The position numbers were made by a program, and so were the translations under genes. Positions 1-11,723 of a DNA stretch of 64,000 bases are shown here, in pieces. Source of the stretch: Filosporella fistucella (Eukaryota > Ascomycota > Leotiomycetes > Helotiales); assembly GCA_030077755.1 (NCBI GenBank), contig JAQJZZ010000001.1, positions 1,054,001-1,118,000 on the forward strand, written 5' to 3'. The notes below the pieces were generated by a model that had not been told where the DNA came from, did no database searches, and saw only the letters and a list, made by a program, of their open reading frames with translations. The first letter of the stretch is position 1; each line of letters opens with the position of its first letter.

Positions 1-761
1 GTTGACGCAGCAAGATATCGAACATCTTCTCTGAATTTGAGGATCTTGCCGAAGTTTGCAGCGAATCCTGCAGAGTCGGTGTGGATAGGGTACTCAAGGT
101 ATGCTCTTCCTAGCCCAACCAGAGCAGGAGATTCTGGAGTGATCTCGGTTTTGTTGAGTAGCCAGGTCTGGAATTGTTCGTGCCATTCTTCTGGATGCGT
201 CCAACCTGTCGGAGGCAAGACTTTCTGAAGACTTCTTGGTACGAGAGTCAACTTCTTCTGGAGCGCTTTATGATTTGGGAAATCGGATATCTTATCATAG
301 ATAGCCATTTGAGGACAGGCTGTGCGGAGAGAGGTAATGAAATGTTCTTTGTCGAGAAGATAGCTGAAATCTGCTCGGGCGGGGGTGTAAATATTGAAAA
401 TGTCGTCTGGATTCCGTACTGTGATCTGTGGCACTACAACTGCCCCGCCGAACTCGATAGCATAGCGGATGCAATTCAGAATATGATTTCGTACATTCCC
501 GATTCCACCAGCAATATGATCGCATGTTATGAGCAGATCAGGCGTCCATTCTTTGCTGGCACAGAGCTCTTGGATTGAAATGGGGTCGTTTTGACCTCCA
601 ACTTCGACACTCAGAGCTTTTTGGATGAACTCTTCTTTGGTGTATGCTGGTGAAATATATGGCATTGACACTCGAAGAATGGTATAATCAAATGGGGAGA
701 AAACAGTCCATAAAGTCATGGCAGAAATCAAAAGAATTAGCAACAAGAATTTCCTCGGCAT
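1..761 (-). CDS. O-fucosyltransferase-like type II membrane protein, 3' end cut by window edge
   Basis: Reading leftwards from an ATG at 761-759 the frame stays open to base 1 (253 codons), so the gene runs off the window. The N-terminus has a basic start (MPRKF) and a hydrophobic anchor at about residues 5-21, the layout of a Golgi type II enzyme. Residues 80-112 (CDHIAGGIGNVRNHILNCIR, then AIEFGGAVVVPQI) fit the N-terminal glycine-rich, Arg/Asn motif of a fungal group of GDP-fucose O-fucosyltransferase-like proteins. The catalytic half is not in view. A leader intron at 766-820 (GTAAGT...TTACAG) lies just upstream. Family placement is by motif recall only; donor sugar and acceptor are unknown. 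Neighbouring GT32, GT34 and Stealth genes suggest surface glycan work. Confidence 0.65.
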   Translation of the reverse strand, partial: MPRKFLLLILLISAMTLWTVFSPFDYTILRVSMPYISPAYTKEEFIQKALSVEVGGQNDPISIQELCASKEWTPDLLITCDHIAGGIGNVRNHILNCIRYAIEFGGAVVVPQITVRNPDDIFNIYTPARADFSYLLDKEHFITSLRTACPQMAIYDKISDFPNHKALQKKLTLVPRSLQKVLPPTGWTHPEEWHEQFQTWLLNKTEITPESPALVGLGRAYLEYPIHTDSAGFAANFGKILKFREDVRYLAAS

Positions 762-765
762 TCTA

Positions 766-1032
766 CTGTAACCATGTCAGATTTCTCACTGAATCATGAC
801 AATGCTGAACGATTACTTACAAACAAGAACCCCACATTCGAGCTTTCCCTTCTGAATTTGGGATATAAACATTATTTTTCATCGATAAAGGGATGTAGAA
901 CTGCATGTCGGATATCTCAATTGTTCCTTTCTGGTGGAACTTGTCTCCGTCAAACCCAGTTTCAATCTTCAGACGAACGATCTTCAGTATCGGCTGACTG
1001 CGAGCCAACTGTAGTGGGGATAATTGAGCCAT
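766..1032 (-). other. Leader intron and possible upstream exon of the fucosyltransferase-like gene
   Basis: On the minus strand a good intron runs from 820 (GTAAGT) to 766 (TTACAG). Upstream of it, 821-1032 is an open frame starting at an ATG (1032-1030) that joins in frame to the ATG at 761. It would add 72 residues with no clear domain before the membrane anchor. I prefer a 5' UTR intron with translation starting at 761, because an anchor near the N-terminus is usual for type II enzymes. The longer form cannot be excluded. Confidence 0.4.
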
Positions 1033-2013
1033 CCTCGATTGACATGCCCATCAGTATGCCGCTGCCCTTATCGCTCTCATCATTTACCTATTTTCTTTTC
1101 CCCTGCTAACCAAATAGCCAATCCATAGTCCAGGACGTTTTCGTGCTACCGCCTCTTCTCTCATGTGGCGTAAAATCCCAGCTTTGAGACATCATAACCC
1201 TCGATAACTAACCCCAGGCATCATCCAGATTATGAAACTATTGTCTTCAGCTAAAGTACCACGCCACCGCCATATGTCTTACTGTTTATGCACTATCAGA
1301 GTAGTCGGAAAAAGAAATGTGCAAGGAGAATAGAAGGCGCAAGTGCATCCATGCATCAGGGCGGAATGTGAAAAGGGGCGCCAAGCCAGACTCACTCCGT
1401 AACCGGCCACAACAGTCCTTCGGCGCTCTGAATGCACAGTGTCGGTGATTGTTTTTTCCCTCTTCCGAAATGCCTCAACGGTGGGCGCTGAAGATGTGGT
1501 GAGTCAATAGTGTCTGAGGTTTAAAGTAACGCTGACGTAGCCCGTCTCCGGCTGACCGCAGTGCAACTTCAAAGCGGCAGACGAATCTTACGGGCTTCTA
1601 TTGAGTCTAAAGGCTACCGATTTGGGGACCATAGATTTACCCAGACCCTTTTTGGGTGCATGGGCGGCAGAGCGGCAGGTACGAGTTGTTCTTGAGGTCG
1701 TTTTGTGTTGCTGCTTTTGAGGAGGCATGTATGTAATGTTAGCACCAATCACTCCCTGGGAGCATATTGCTCTGCCAGAAAGCATTTAATTACCATTTTC
1801 AGAAATTGAGCAGAAAGTATTTAGTGAAAAATTCCTAATTCGTCAAAGTAAAGGTTCCATCTTAAGAAGCACTAGCTGCACTACAAAGAATTCGAACGAC
1901 ATGTAAGTCACATGATACGCTTCCAAGAAGGACGGTTTTGACCATAATCTGCTGTATCTCATATGAACAAAGCACACAATTCCTGAAGTAGTACATGAGA
2001 GCTTCTAGGTTAC
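1033..2013. other. Intergenic region, no gene seen
   Basis: It lies between the divergent start of the fucosyltransferase-like gene and the 3' end of the GT32 gene. Only short unsupported frames are present and no repeat or RNA gene was recognised. Confidence 0.5.
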
Positions 2014-3136
2014 CTATTTCTCTTCTTCCTCTGATTTTTCGTTCGGGGCCACAACGGTGGGGACTGGATCTGCAGGACGGGTATACCAACTCCTCCCAAA
2101 ATGATGCTTTGCCAATGCATCGCCGTAGTCCTTCTCTCCACTATGGCTGTGCTTCTGCCCAGATCCAAAACCATTGATCGGTAGTATCAGAACATCTCCG
2201 AAAAGTTTGGGTTCTTTCAATCCTTGTACTTCGCTCCAATCTACTCTTCTTCCCATATTGTTGCTCAACCCCTCCATCACGGCATCTGTAAATGCACCGG
2301 GTCCCGTCGCCTCTAAGACTTCCTTCTTTCCAACTTTCAGACCGGCAAGATTGGTGTTTTGAATTCTTGCCAAATACTCGAGGTGATAGATGACTCTTGC
2401 AACAACAGCCTCAAAAATTGGGTGGCCAGGTTTCGACATCAAAGTCCACTGACAAAAGCTAATTGGACGAACGAACATTTTGTATGTGTTGTCATCGTAC
2501 TCAACCCCTACTACAGCATTGATGGTTTCGTGCTGGAAGTTATCGGGAATCCATTCATCGATGGGCTTCAAGCAACTAGTATCCATGTCGCTATAGACAC
2601 CGCCGTCAGCGAGCATAGCCAAATATCTGACAAAGTCTGCCCGTAGAATGGTGACATTGAGATCATTCCAGAAAGCAAGCAAGGCCGGACGGTCTTTGAA
2701 GCGATCTTCGACGAAAATTGTATTTGAATCATCTATGGATATCAACAAGTGATCTGAAACAAAATGCACAGTATCACTTACCAGTCAACAATTCATACTG
2801 CCAATCGGGGTTGGAAGCCGTCCATGTGTCTTTCTGTTCCTCCCATTTCACTTTCATCGAATCGCTTCCGGTTTGCCATATCTTCTTTGGAAATTCATCT
2901 GGAAAGACTGAGTGCGACTCCTGCTTTGGTTGACTTGTAAAGGTCGCAGGAATCTGAATGGCGTAAGAAGATAAGTCTCTTCGATTATGGCCAAAAAATA
3001 TCAGAAATGCACTGAGGATGAAGACTGTTGCAACAATAACCTGTCTCCGTCTCAACGGACTAGCAGTACGAGTTCCAATGTGCCCCATTTGGTATGAGTC
3101 CATCGTCAAAATTCTGTTCGAATTCCGCTTGAACAT
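2014..3136 (-). CDS. Glycosyltransferase family 32 (Och1/Hoc1-like), type II membrane protein
   Basis: Two exons, complement(2014..2732, 2782..3136), give 357 residues. The 49-nt intron uses GTAAGT and CATAG; this acceptor restores LLTDDSNTIFVEDRF, which aligns without gap to the second GT32 gene at 27.3 kb (VLTDESADIYVAKRF). A membrane anchor lies at about residues 33-48, followed by a stem. PKKIWQT (84-90) and the GT32 core with LRADFVRYLAMLADGGVYSD and DxD at D167/D169 (metal and nucleotide-sugar binding) are present. The C-terminus is Glu-rich (KSEEEEK). GT32 enzymes transfer mannose or other hexoses in the Golgi; the exact linkage cannot be read. The start could also be M12. The gene is divergent from the GT34 gene across about 680 bp. 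Confidence 0.88.
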
Positions 3137-3816
3137 AGAGAGAACTCGTTCAAATTTCCTGAATTGACCAACACCCTAAAATCAGTTCCCCTAAGTCAGC
3201 ACTTCCGGAACAAATAATTCCTTATCGCGGCAAGATTTGCTCCAAGGACCTGGGACGCCCGCATACAAGCTGAAAAAACATCAGACGTGGCAAGCAATGC
3301 TGATGGCCAGGCAGCACGCGACACTGAATTCTACTCGGTGAGTACTAGACAGGGGAGAGAAGCACCATCTTTGGAGCCGGGTCCTCGGGTTTCCCGCTCG
3401 AGCGATTCTGCAAGGTACGATTGACTGCGATCTGCCCAAGCATAGACTATTGTCTTGGGCAGCACGGGAACGGGAATCAGCTCGCGTGGGGGAGTCCGGT
3501 AGAGGCTGAGCGTCAGTTGCATTGTGCAGCGATGCTTAAAGCGGCGACATTCTTGGCCTTGGTTGGAAATCTTTGGTGGCGCTTTAAAGGAGCTTTTTGC
3601 TTTTGGGGGCTGGAAGCTAGCCGAGAGATTCAGGGGTCGGGATTAGATGGTGGACAGGTGGAAAAGAAATGTGCATCTGGATCAGTGGTTGTGGAACTGT
3701 GTGAGGTCTTTCTTGATGTCATGTCTTCTGTCTGAGATTGAGATTGAGATTGAGCGCGGGGATTGATTTTCAACTGAGCATCATTTTTCAAATCCTCGAC
3801 TTTTGGAGTTGCAGAA
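3137..3816. promoter_or_regulatory. Shared region between divergent GT32 and GT34 genes
   Basis: About 680 bp separate the two start codons, which fits a shared upstream region for two Golgi glycosyltransferases. A short GAGATT run (GAGATTGAGATTGAGATTGAG, about 3734-3753) lies 60-85 bp before the GT34 start. No clear TATA box was identified. Confidence 0.4.
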
Positions 3817-4874
3817 ATGGCGATTTCTCTCCCACGACCGCCGTCGACTCCCATTTGCGTTCTTCTTGCCTTCTTTCTTGCCTGTTTTCTCATATTTCGA
3901 CCCGAAGATGTCATACCTAAATTTGTCCCGCAACATTATTCACAGGTTGAACTGCCTTTGAATCGGAGTTTCGTGGGGAAAGTATTGATGCTTTATGGAG
4001 ACAATCCGACATACGACAGTGCTCTGCAGACTCATGAAAAACATAATGCGGCTCATGGATATGACATGACAGTGCTTCGCAGACAACTGCTGCCAGGATT
4101 CTGGTCCAAACCTGCATATATTCTTTCCAGGCTTCTGCAGGAAATGGCGAAACCTGAAGATCAGCGGTTGGAATGGCTGGTGTATGTTAGCATCACTTGT
4201 TCCCGCATATCTTCTAACTTTTGCAGGTGGTTTGATGCAGATATCTTGATAATGAATTACAAAATTCCACTGGAAATCTTCTTGCCGCCTCCTGAGACGT
4301 ATCCCTCTATCAATTGTCTTGTCACCGATGATCATCGAGGTCTCAACAACGGTGTTTTCTTTCTTCGGGTCAACGATTGGTCTGTCTGGCTCATGACAGC
4401 TGTATTGGGATACCAGAAGGCGGGTTGCAGACCAGCTGGTAAGTTGCGAACACAAGACCAAGGCGCACTGGAAAATATCATCAAAGAGGTAAACACCAGG
4501 CTCATCGTAATTTGGATCCAACGGTTAATTGTCCACAGCCCCAATTTGTCAACTATACCATTCACGTTCCTCAGCGATGGTTCAATGCTTTCGCAGGCTT
4601 CCGCGACGAGACCTTGACCAAAACAACAAAATTCAAGTCTAACTCCGCAAAGGAAGGCGATCTTCTAGTTCATTTTGCAGGACATAAGGAGACGAGAGAA
4701 GATACGATGAAGAAGTGGTTGAAGTATAGAGAGAAACACGTACATGATTGGGAAATGGAAGTAGAAAAGACAGGGTATATGGAAGAAATCAATCATTTCT
4801 GGGATGTAGAAGCTGAGAAGGAAATTGTGAAGAAGCTGCATTTCTTCCCTGGAGAGAGTGCGATGTTAGATTAG
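3817..4874 (+). CDS. Glycosyltransferase family 34 (GMA12/MNN10-like)
   Basis: Three exons, 3817..4181, 4227..4488 and 4539..4874, give 320 residues. The introns (45 and 50 nt) are GTATGT...TTGCAG and GTAAAC...CCACAG. The first has a multiple-of-three length and no stop, so the unspliced frame stays open, but removing it recreates EWLVWFDAD, the family DxD (D125/D127). A membrane anchor spans residues about 12-27. KVLMLYG, a TH..H...HGY segment (72-82) and WSKPAYILSRLLQEM (97-110) are GT34 hallmarks. The family adds alpha-1,2-galactose or alpha-1,6-mannose (Mnn10/Mnn11) to glycans in the Golgi; which one applies here is not decided by sequence alone. The gene sits divergent from the GT32 gene. 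Confidence 0.88.
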
Positions 4875-5361
4875 ATCTATTTGGAATTGGCCTTCGTTGG
4901 GATGCTGCATCAAGGAGTTTGGGTTGGGGCTATGGAATTTGTAAATAACAAGCTATATTTTACTACAGCTTTTGCACATGATTTTTCCACACGAATTCGA
5001 TGATTGCTTGCCACCACAATAGGGGGAAGGGGATTCAACCGAGCCAATTTCGTAACTTCCATGGGACTCTGCCGGTCACAAGACCAAGGTGCGTAGTGTA
5101 GTCCTACCCCAAGTTGCTCGGTAGACCCTCATCCATTGTGGACACAGGATTCCACATTCACATTTCGTTGATTAGAGCGAACACAAAATTAAGGCACAAG
5201 GATTCATTTGGCAGTAACCCAACCATCTATTCCAGATCTACCAAAAGATAATAATATTACCCCTACCATCCCCAAGAATCGAAGAACAAAACGAAAACAT
5301 TGTCTTGATAAAGGAAAGAGCCTCCGAGATCGGTCAACCGTCAATACACATTATCCAGCTT
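4875..5361. other. Intergenic region between convergent GT34 and WSC genes
   Basis: This stretch holds the two 3' flanks of convergent genes. No coding signal or repeat was seen. Confidence 0.5.
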
Positions 5362-7266
5362 TTACAAGCCAAAAGGCTTCTTCAGTCCAAAATCTCTCTT
5401 GGTGAGCAAATTTGCCTTCTCCTTCTTCTCGGCTCTCAGCATACCACCTCGTCTGAGCTTGATGCCTCTGACCTTGAGCTGGCTGGCCTCCATATCGGCA
5501 TCCAATGAGCGCTTCTCCTCTTCTGCATCAGCATCTGAGGAAGGATCGGGAGTTGCTGATGTGGTGCTTGATGTTCCATCTGATGTCTTGGTGGTGGTGG
5601 TTGGGAGAGGGCACTCATATATATCGAAGAGCTTTGTGTTGGCAACAGCGCGGGCACGGAGCATCTTGGCGGCGAAAATATTGCCTCCACATGACTCAAC
5701 ATGGTTACCTGGGCATGGAAGATCGCATTTATCTGAAGACTCAGAGCAGGAGTCGAGAGTTGATGCGCAGTAACATTCCCCTGAATAGAGACCGGAGTAT
5801 GGGTGCCCCGATGCAAGACATTCGGATGTGCAGAGCTCGACGGTCATGGATCCGCTAGTCTCGACAAGGGTGAAGCTTGGGAATCCAGATGGAGAGCCAT
5901 AGCAACCTGCATACTCACACTCTCCTGGTGATGGGACTGGGTGTGGGGTTGAGGTTCCTGTCGCATAATATGAAGTGCTGGAAACAACACCATCTTTAGC
6001 ACTTGTCTTCAAAGTACTAGTTGGGCCAGTTGCAGCAGAGTATGATGGTGGCGTGCTCATTGGATATGCGATGGCAGATGTTGTTGAAGTGGCAGACACT
6101 GTTGCAGGGTAGGAAGTTGGAGTGTATGTCCTTCGGAATGTCAGCTGAAAATTCTTAACTAGAGAGAAATAGACTTACGTTCCACTGACCACCGTGGCAG
6201 GGCAGGCGTACGAAGTGAAAGTGACAGTAACAGTTGTTGTACATCCAACATGTCGTGGGGCATCAGTGACGGTGGTGGTATAGTAAACGGTTGTGGTCAC
6301 GGGGATGGTATATCCTGGTGCAGTTGGGGTTACCACAGTGCTAATAGGAATTGTCACGACGCCATTGGATGTACAGTATTTAGATGTTGATAGAGGACAA
6401 GCAGAGCTAGATGAAGATACTGTAGCAGCAGGCTTTCCAGTAAAAGTGATGTAGACTGTTTTCGTAATCTCAATTGTTTGTGGGTTATCAACTGATGTTG
6501 TGATTGAGAAGGTCTTTGTGACTGGCTTAGTGAATTCCGGTCCAGAAGGGGTGCATGTTGTCGTGACCGGGATGGTGTAGATTCCGCTCGATGGACAGTA
6601 CGTGGATGATGAATATGACACCTGGGAGGTGGAGGTCGCGGGGGCTGGTTTTGTTGAGACCCAAGTCTCGGGGTATGTGGAGCATTTTCCATCCAGACAC
6701 TTCTTGACTGTGACCCCTTGAGACTTCGTGCCATTTTTATCTGCACCGCATGTCTTGCAAAGACCGGATCCGGGATATCCAGGGATGGCAAATGGGCCAA
6801 TATCTTTGAATGGACACCAAGTATCAACAACCATAGTCTCATACTTGGTGCTATAACTGGTAGTTGAGGTTCCATTGCCATATGCTGGGGCGGTCCCATT
6901 CCATAAAGGTGCTTTGGTTGGATATGGTATCAGAGATGTAAGAACGGTCGAGACATAGCCAAGTCTGACTGTTTGCTCGGTCTTGGTTACAGTAGTAGTG
7001 CTGAGTCCTCCATCGCAAGGAATGACAGTTGAGACCCAGTCATAAGTTGAACATTCAGCTTCAACTTTGTAGCCTGATTTGGTGGATACCTTATGTGGTG
7101 TACATGTTGATACTGGTTGGTATTGGGAAGTGACTGTTATAGCTGGTGGCTTGGCTGACTTGGGACATGATGGACATGGCTCGATGGTGTATAATGGTTT
7201 GCTTGCGGAAGTGACTGCGGAAAATCCTGCAAGAAGGAGAGCTGCGGCACTGATAGAGGACTTCAT
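5362..7266 (-). CDS. Secreted WSC-domain mucin-like protein with dibasic C-terminal sites
   Basis: Two exons, complement(5362..6130, 6179..7266), give 618 residues. The 48-nt intron begins GTAAGT; the branch-like CTGAC is followed by the acceptor GAAG, the only one tried that keeps the frame. A signal peptide covers residues 1-21. Residues 22-435 are Thr/Ser/Pro-rich with two imperfect Cys-containing repeats (SSGIYTIPVTTTC... and SNGVVTIPISTVV...). A WSC domain at about 436-535 (YAGCYG...CYCAS...CPGNHVESCGG) would bind cell-wall polysaccharide. The tail is charged with KR sites, the last only ten residues before the end. No GPI signal or membrane span was seen, so the protein is probably secreted or wall-bound. 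It sits between two glycosyltransferase genes. Confidence 0.85.
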
Positions 7267-9236
7267 CTTGACAAAGAGATAATGAGTGACTAAAACGAAT
7301 GTAGAATGATGAATGAAAAATGAGTGTACGCTGTCAAAGACACAGCATTAAGTTATTAAGGAAGAACGAGTGTGTTGGAGATCAAGATGATAGTATTGAA
7401 AAACGGGAGAGCTTGGAGTTAAAAGGAATTTTCACAACTATTGCTGAGCCTTCGGTGATTTGATTATTGTGGCTTTCATCACAACAAGCAAGCCATCGGA
7501 ACTATTATCGTATTCTTAGAACCCTGGGCAAATCTCTTCTTCTGAACCCGAAGTCTATCCTTCCTGATCCCGTGCTCTGACCAGAAAGGGAGCCACTTGC
7601 GGTGTGCCTTCAAAGATGCCGCCTTGGTGAACCGAATGTAGAAAAGGGTCACTCGACAAATCAGACAAGGATCAGAGCGGTAAACAAGAGGATTGGATGA
7701 TGTGGGGGTGATAAAATGAGACGATCTCAGTGGTGCAGAGTGAAATTAACGTGCGCTGGTCGGCATACAGGCTCTCTATTCAGGACAGATCGAGCACGAT
7801 GCCCAAGCTAGCAGCTGAAGAGAGTTATCGCCAGGATCATCAGGATCTAACACCTCAGAAGTAATTATTATGGGAATTCACTCTGCAGCATGAGGTGATT
7901 CTTGGGGAACAGCTTACTATTACCAATAGTCCTAGTAAGATCCCCACGATAGGCCGGCTTCAAGCAAAGTGTGTACCCCGAGATAGAGTCATAAATATCA
8001 AGAGCCAGCCGCATTTATGCAACATGAAACCCAAGATACAAAAAAGACCAACAGAGAAGACAGCATGGGAATATGCCATGCCATGTTGTGTAAAACTCGC
8101 ACAGGCCATTATTGATCCAGACAAGGGGGCAAAGCTTAAAATTCTCGCACTCCCATAATGAAAGAAGTTGTGCCCTGCTACTAGGTAGGCTGTGCTCAAT
8201 CTCTGGTCTCCTGTGGGGACGGAGTCGGACGCTCGAGTGATAATATGAACTTGGATCTAAGATTAGCACCCCAGCATCCAGAGGTTCGGGACTTTAACAT
8301 GATGGTCCCAGGGTGTGCTTTCTCCGAGAACGAATGCAGGTACAATTACCACCTGAGATCATGTTCCTGCATAAGCACAGATACTGGACTGGAAACTGCG
8401 TCTATGCCAAGCATATGGATACGACTCTCGCAGGGAGGGTGTGGATAGAGGGAAGTGTGACACTATGGACGAGGCTCAACGGCAAATAAATTTGCCCCTA
8501 AGCAAGCATATGGATCCCGGAAAAACATTCAGCTCGATGATGGCTGAGTCTACTAGGCTTGGTGTAGAAAAGGGTCGTGTTGATAGCACTGACGAGGTAT
8601 CCAAGTGAGGTTGAATATATCTAGCAACAAGCGAGTCAAGTCTTGCCGCTTGTTGATCATTTTAGTGCACCAGGGCTGTTCAGGCGGCGAGAGCCAAGGA
8701 ATATTCCCTGTGCGCCACAATGCACTCTTCACCGGCTTGCCGCTTTTCTTTGATTTTTGCAAGACAACACGAGACGAAACTAATTTGAAGAAGTAAGCAA
8801 AAGGAGGTTGGCTTAAGCCACTTTCAAATGTCAAGGCTCTCATGGCCTAAACCAAAAAAAACAAAAAAATATCTCCCTTATCGGTCAATATTGTGGGCGC
8901 TTTAAGTATTAATTCAGCATGAGATAGGAGCTGAAAGAACTCTTGGGAACACTTTGGCCTTGTTTTGGTGTGATAACAGGGAGTATGGTAATTGCTTAGA
9001 CTGCGATGCACAATCAAGGGGAATCGCTAGGCATGCGACACATTCCCTTTTACAGTCAATATTTGTCGTGGCAAAAGACAGGGAATATCATTATCAATTC
9101 ATCAATCTGATGAAGTCCAGCCCTATCTTCAATTTTTCAACCGCGGCCCACTCGATGTCTCAAACTTTTCGCAGCAATTCGAGGATTTCTTAATTACGTT
9201 CTCTTTCTTTCTATCGTATTTTCAATTCCTGTACAT
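7267..9236. other. Long intergenic region (about 2 kb), no gene seen
   Basis: It lies between the divergent WSC and Stealth genes, so it should hold both promoters. Several short frames on both strands overlap one another and have no start context or recognisable motif. No tRNA-like A and B boxes or tandem repeat were found. Confidence 0.5.
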
Positions 9237-11723
9237 TTGTTACGGTCACTTTGTCTTTGGAAAATGTACAAAGCGTCGTCGAAGCTTCCACAATGGCAGC
9301 AGCCATCACCCCGACGAAATGGTCTCAGTCGGCGGTCCAGATTCTTGATACTTGTTGCGCTTTGTTTCCTCGGTTGGCACCAATATATACGAACTCCCAA
9401 AGATGAGATTGAACAGAGAGAGGTGGATAAAGAGCTGGCAGTGAGATATCCGAAGCAGAGAGAGGAATTGGTCACATACCCCGCGCGAGTAGAAAACCGA
9501 GATGCTGTCGAACCAGTACATGTGCATCAACGTGCACACTCAGAAGATGAAAAATTCACAGCTCCTTCGATAGAAAAATTGAAGCATGTGCAAGAAAGAA
9601 TCCTTTCAGACGAGAAGTCTTCGGATGTGTCTCCCGAGAGAGTGCCACTTGGCATGAGTGTAGATACCGAGCAAAGAAAAGAAGAACCAGAAGATGACGA
9701 GGCACCTGAAAAAATACAAAAGTCAAAGAAAAAACCCGAAACTGCTCAAAAAGTAATCGAAAATGCACCACCGCCCTTAGTCATAGAGGCGTCACAGAAA
9801 TTAATCGACCAGCACCTTTCACCAGCAGCGAAGTTGGATCCAGAGAGAGACAAAAGCAAGACATTTTCAGAAGATCCTAGCCTACCACAACGGTTTCCGG
9901 AGTACTCTGAGTACGCCGCTTTGAGCGAGAAAGCAGAAGCCCTACCAGACATCATTCACATACCTTTTGAAGTCAGCACAAGTGATGTAGAGCTACAAGG
10001 ATGGGAAGATAAGTGGTTTTCGGATGCTGAATTTGTGGGGAATAACCTCACCGAACCACGAATTGACTTCTTGTACACATGTAAGAACCTGGGGTAGAAG
10101 TCTTGTGCCGGAAGCTAAATCAAGTACAGGGGTCAATGGTTCAGATACCGATTTCCAAGAGACAATTCTCCCGTATGAGAAGAACTCTACGCTTAATGAC
10201 ATAGAGGGAAAGTGGCTGGAATCTCATCGAGTCAATCGATATCGCGATTGGGATGAACTTCGGTACTCGATCAGAAGCGTTGAAAAATATGCACCATCAT
10301 TCAGAAATAAGATTCAGCTGCTGGTAAACTCAGTCGCAGACCCAGAGCAGGCAGCAGATGCTACTGTTGAAAATCCAGCCGCAATTTCTGGAAAGCAGAG
10401 ACCATTGTGGTTGAAGAATGATGAGCATACTAACGGGGTTGTGCAAACTCTCTCACAGGAGGATTTCTTCGAAGACGGTGCTCGTGGTTGTCTCCCAACC
10501 TTCAATTCGTTAACAATTGAGAACCAAATATTCAACACAGAATCTGACACTGATAGAGTATGTTATCAATTATTGTGACAGAATGTCAGCTAACTGTACA
10601 GTTCTTCGCACTGTCAGACGATATGTTGTTGGGAAAGCCCCACGCAGCTTCGGACATTTATTCACCCCTATTCGGGCCAACTATGGGCTTCAAATCAAAT
10701 TCCTACAACACCGTCAATCCACCAACAGATCTCGATGCTCGTAGATTTGGAGAAAAGCCGTTCCTCATATACACGTCATGGCTTCTCAATCGCCGGTTTG
10801 GTGAGCGAAAACGCAAAGGCCAAATACATTTCGGACACTCTCTTTCTCGCTCTGTTACCAAAGAGGCAATAAACTCTTTTCCAAGACCAGCTCTTCAAAG
10901 TGCTTGCCAAAGATTTCGAGGCGAGACTGGCTTCCAGCTCTACTCGTGGTATGCCACGTTTCATTACACTATCGAACGACATCGTGAAGCACTCCTTTGG
11001 AGCTATATTATGCTTCGTAGCGACACAGACCAAAACGGTAATTTGGGCTGGAACGAGCGGCAAACAATTATGGAAGATCTTGAGGAGGGTATGACAAAAG
11101 AAGGTACCACCGGTTTCCGGAAGAGGATGTTTTACCACATGAACGAGGCTCTGGAGGAAGCAGGTTTGGAGGCACCTAAAGTCAATGTAGATGTGCAGTG
11201 GACATCACTTGATGGTCCTGCCGCTATCAAAGACATTGAATGTTTTGAATTCAACGTCAATGAGTGCCTTGCACCTGGCTTCTCATCTGCATCCTCTGAT
11301 GAGAAGCACGCCAATCACGTGTTCAGCACAGCATCGATCTTCGACCGAGTCGCTCGTCAGCATCCGAAATGCGGCGATTGTCTGCTTAAGCTGATTCTGA
11401 ATCGTGTGGAATCAGGGCTTTCCCCTCTAATTCCACATAAGGAGTCACAGGCTGAGATGAGAGAGATTGTCATCAAAGCATTATTGAAATATCAATATGC
11501 CATCGTTGACCCCGATGCATATTTCGTTATGGTCACCGATGCAGAGCAGGTCGAAAACGTTTTATTCAAGAGATTGATCAAGAGGAAAGGGAGGGTAGGG
11601 CAATTGTGTTTGAATGATGATGTCAGCACAGAGGAAGAGAGTGCTGTTGAGGACGTGAGAAAAGTTATGATGAGGTTACTCGGTGAGATGCTACCAGAAC
11701 CCAGCACATTCGAGATGTACTAG
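9237..11723 (+). CDS. Stealth-family sugar-phosphate transferase, type II membrane protein
   Basis: Three exons, 9237..10080, 10130..10557 and 10602..11723, give 797 residues. The introns are 49 and 44 nt (GTAAGA...TACAG and GTATGT...ACAG, the latter with GCTAAC). A membrane anchor lies at about 36-50, then a long charged Glu/Lys/Pro stem to about 270. Splicing recreates CR1 (FLYTWVNGSD, 278-287). CR2 includes YRDWDELRYSIRSVEKYAP (319-337), and splice two restores DRFFALSDDMLLGKP. CR3 and CR4 follow in exon 3, with an EF-hand-like loop DTDQNGNLGW at about 565-574 and Cys-rich KCGDC. Stealth enzymes, including human GNPTAB and bacterial capsule polymerases, move hexose-1-phosphate from a nucleotide sugar. 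The acceptor is unknown. The start could be M10. The gene ends a run of surface-glycan genes. Confidence 0.87.

Noticed and set aside
817..1032. 71-codon minus frame as a separate gene
   Set aside because: It joins in frame through a good intron to the fucosyltransferase-like gene, so it is at most its leader or first exon.
4182..4226. Reading through the first GT34 intron because the frame stays open
   Set aside because: The 15 extra residues would split the invariant WFDAD motif; the splice signals are good.
7895..8269. Overlapping frames of 79-87 codons on both strands
   Set aside because: No motif, no signal peptide or splice support, and frames on opposite strands compete equally.
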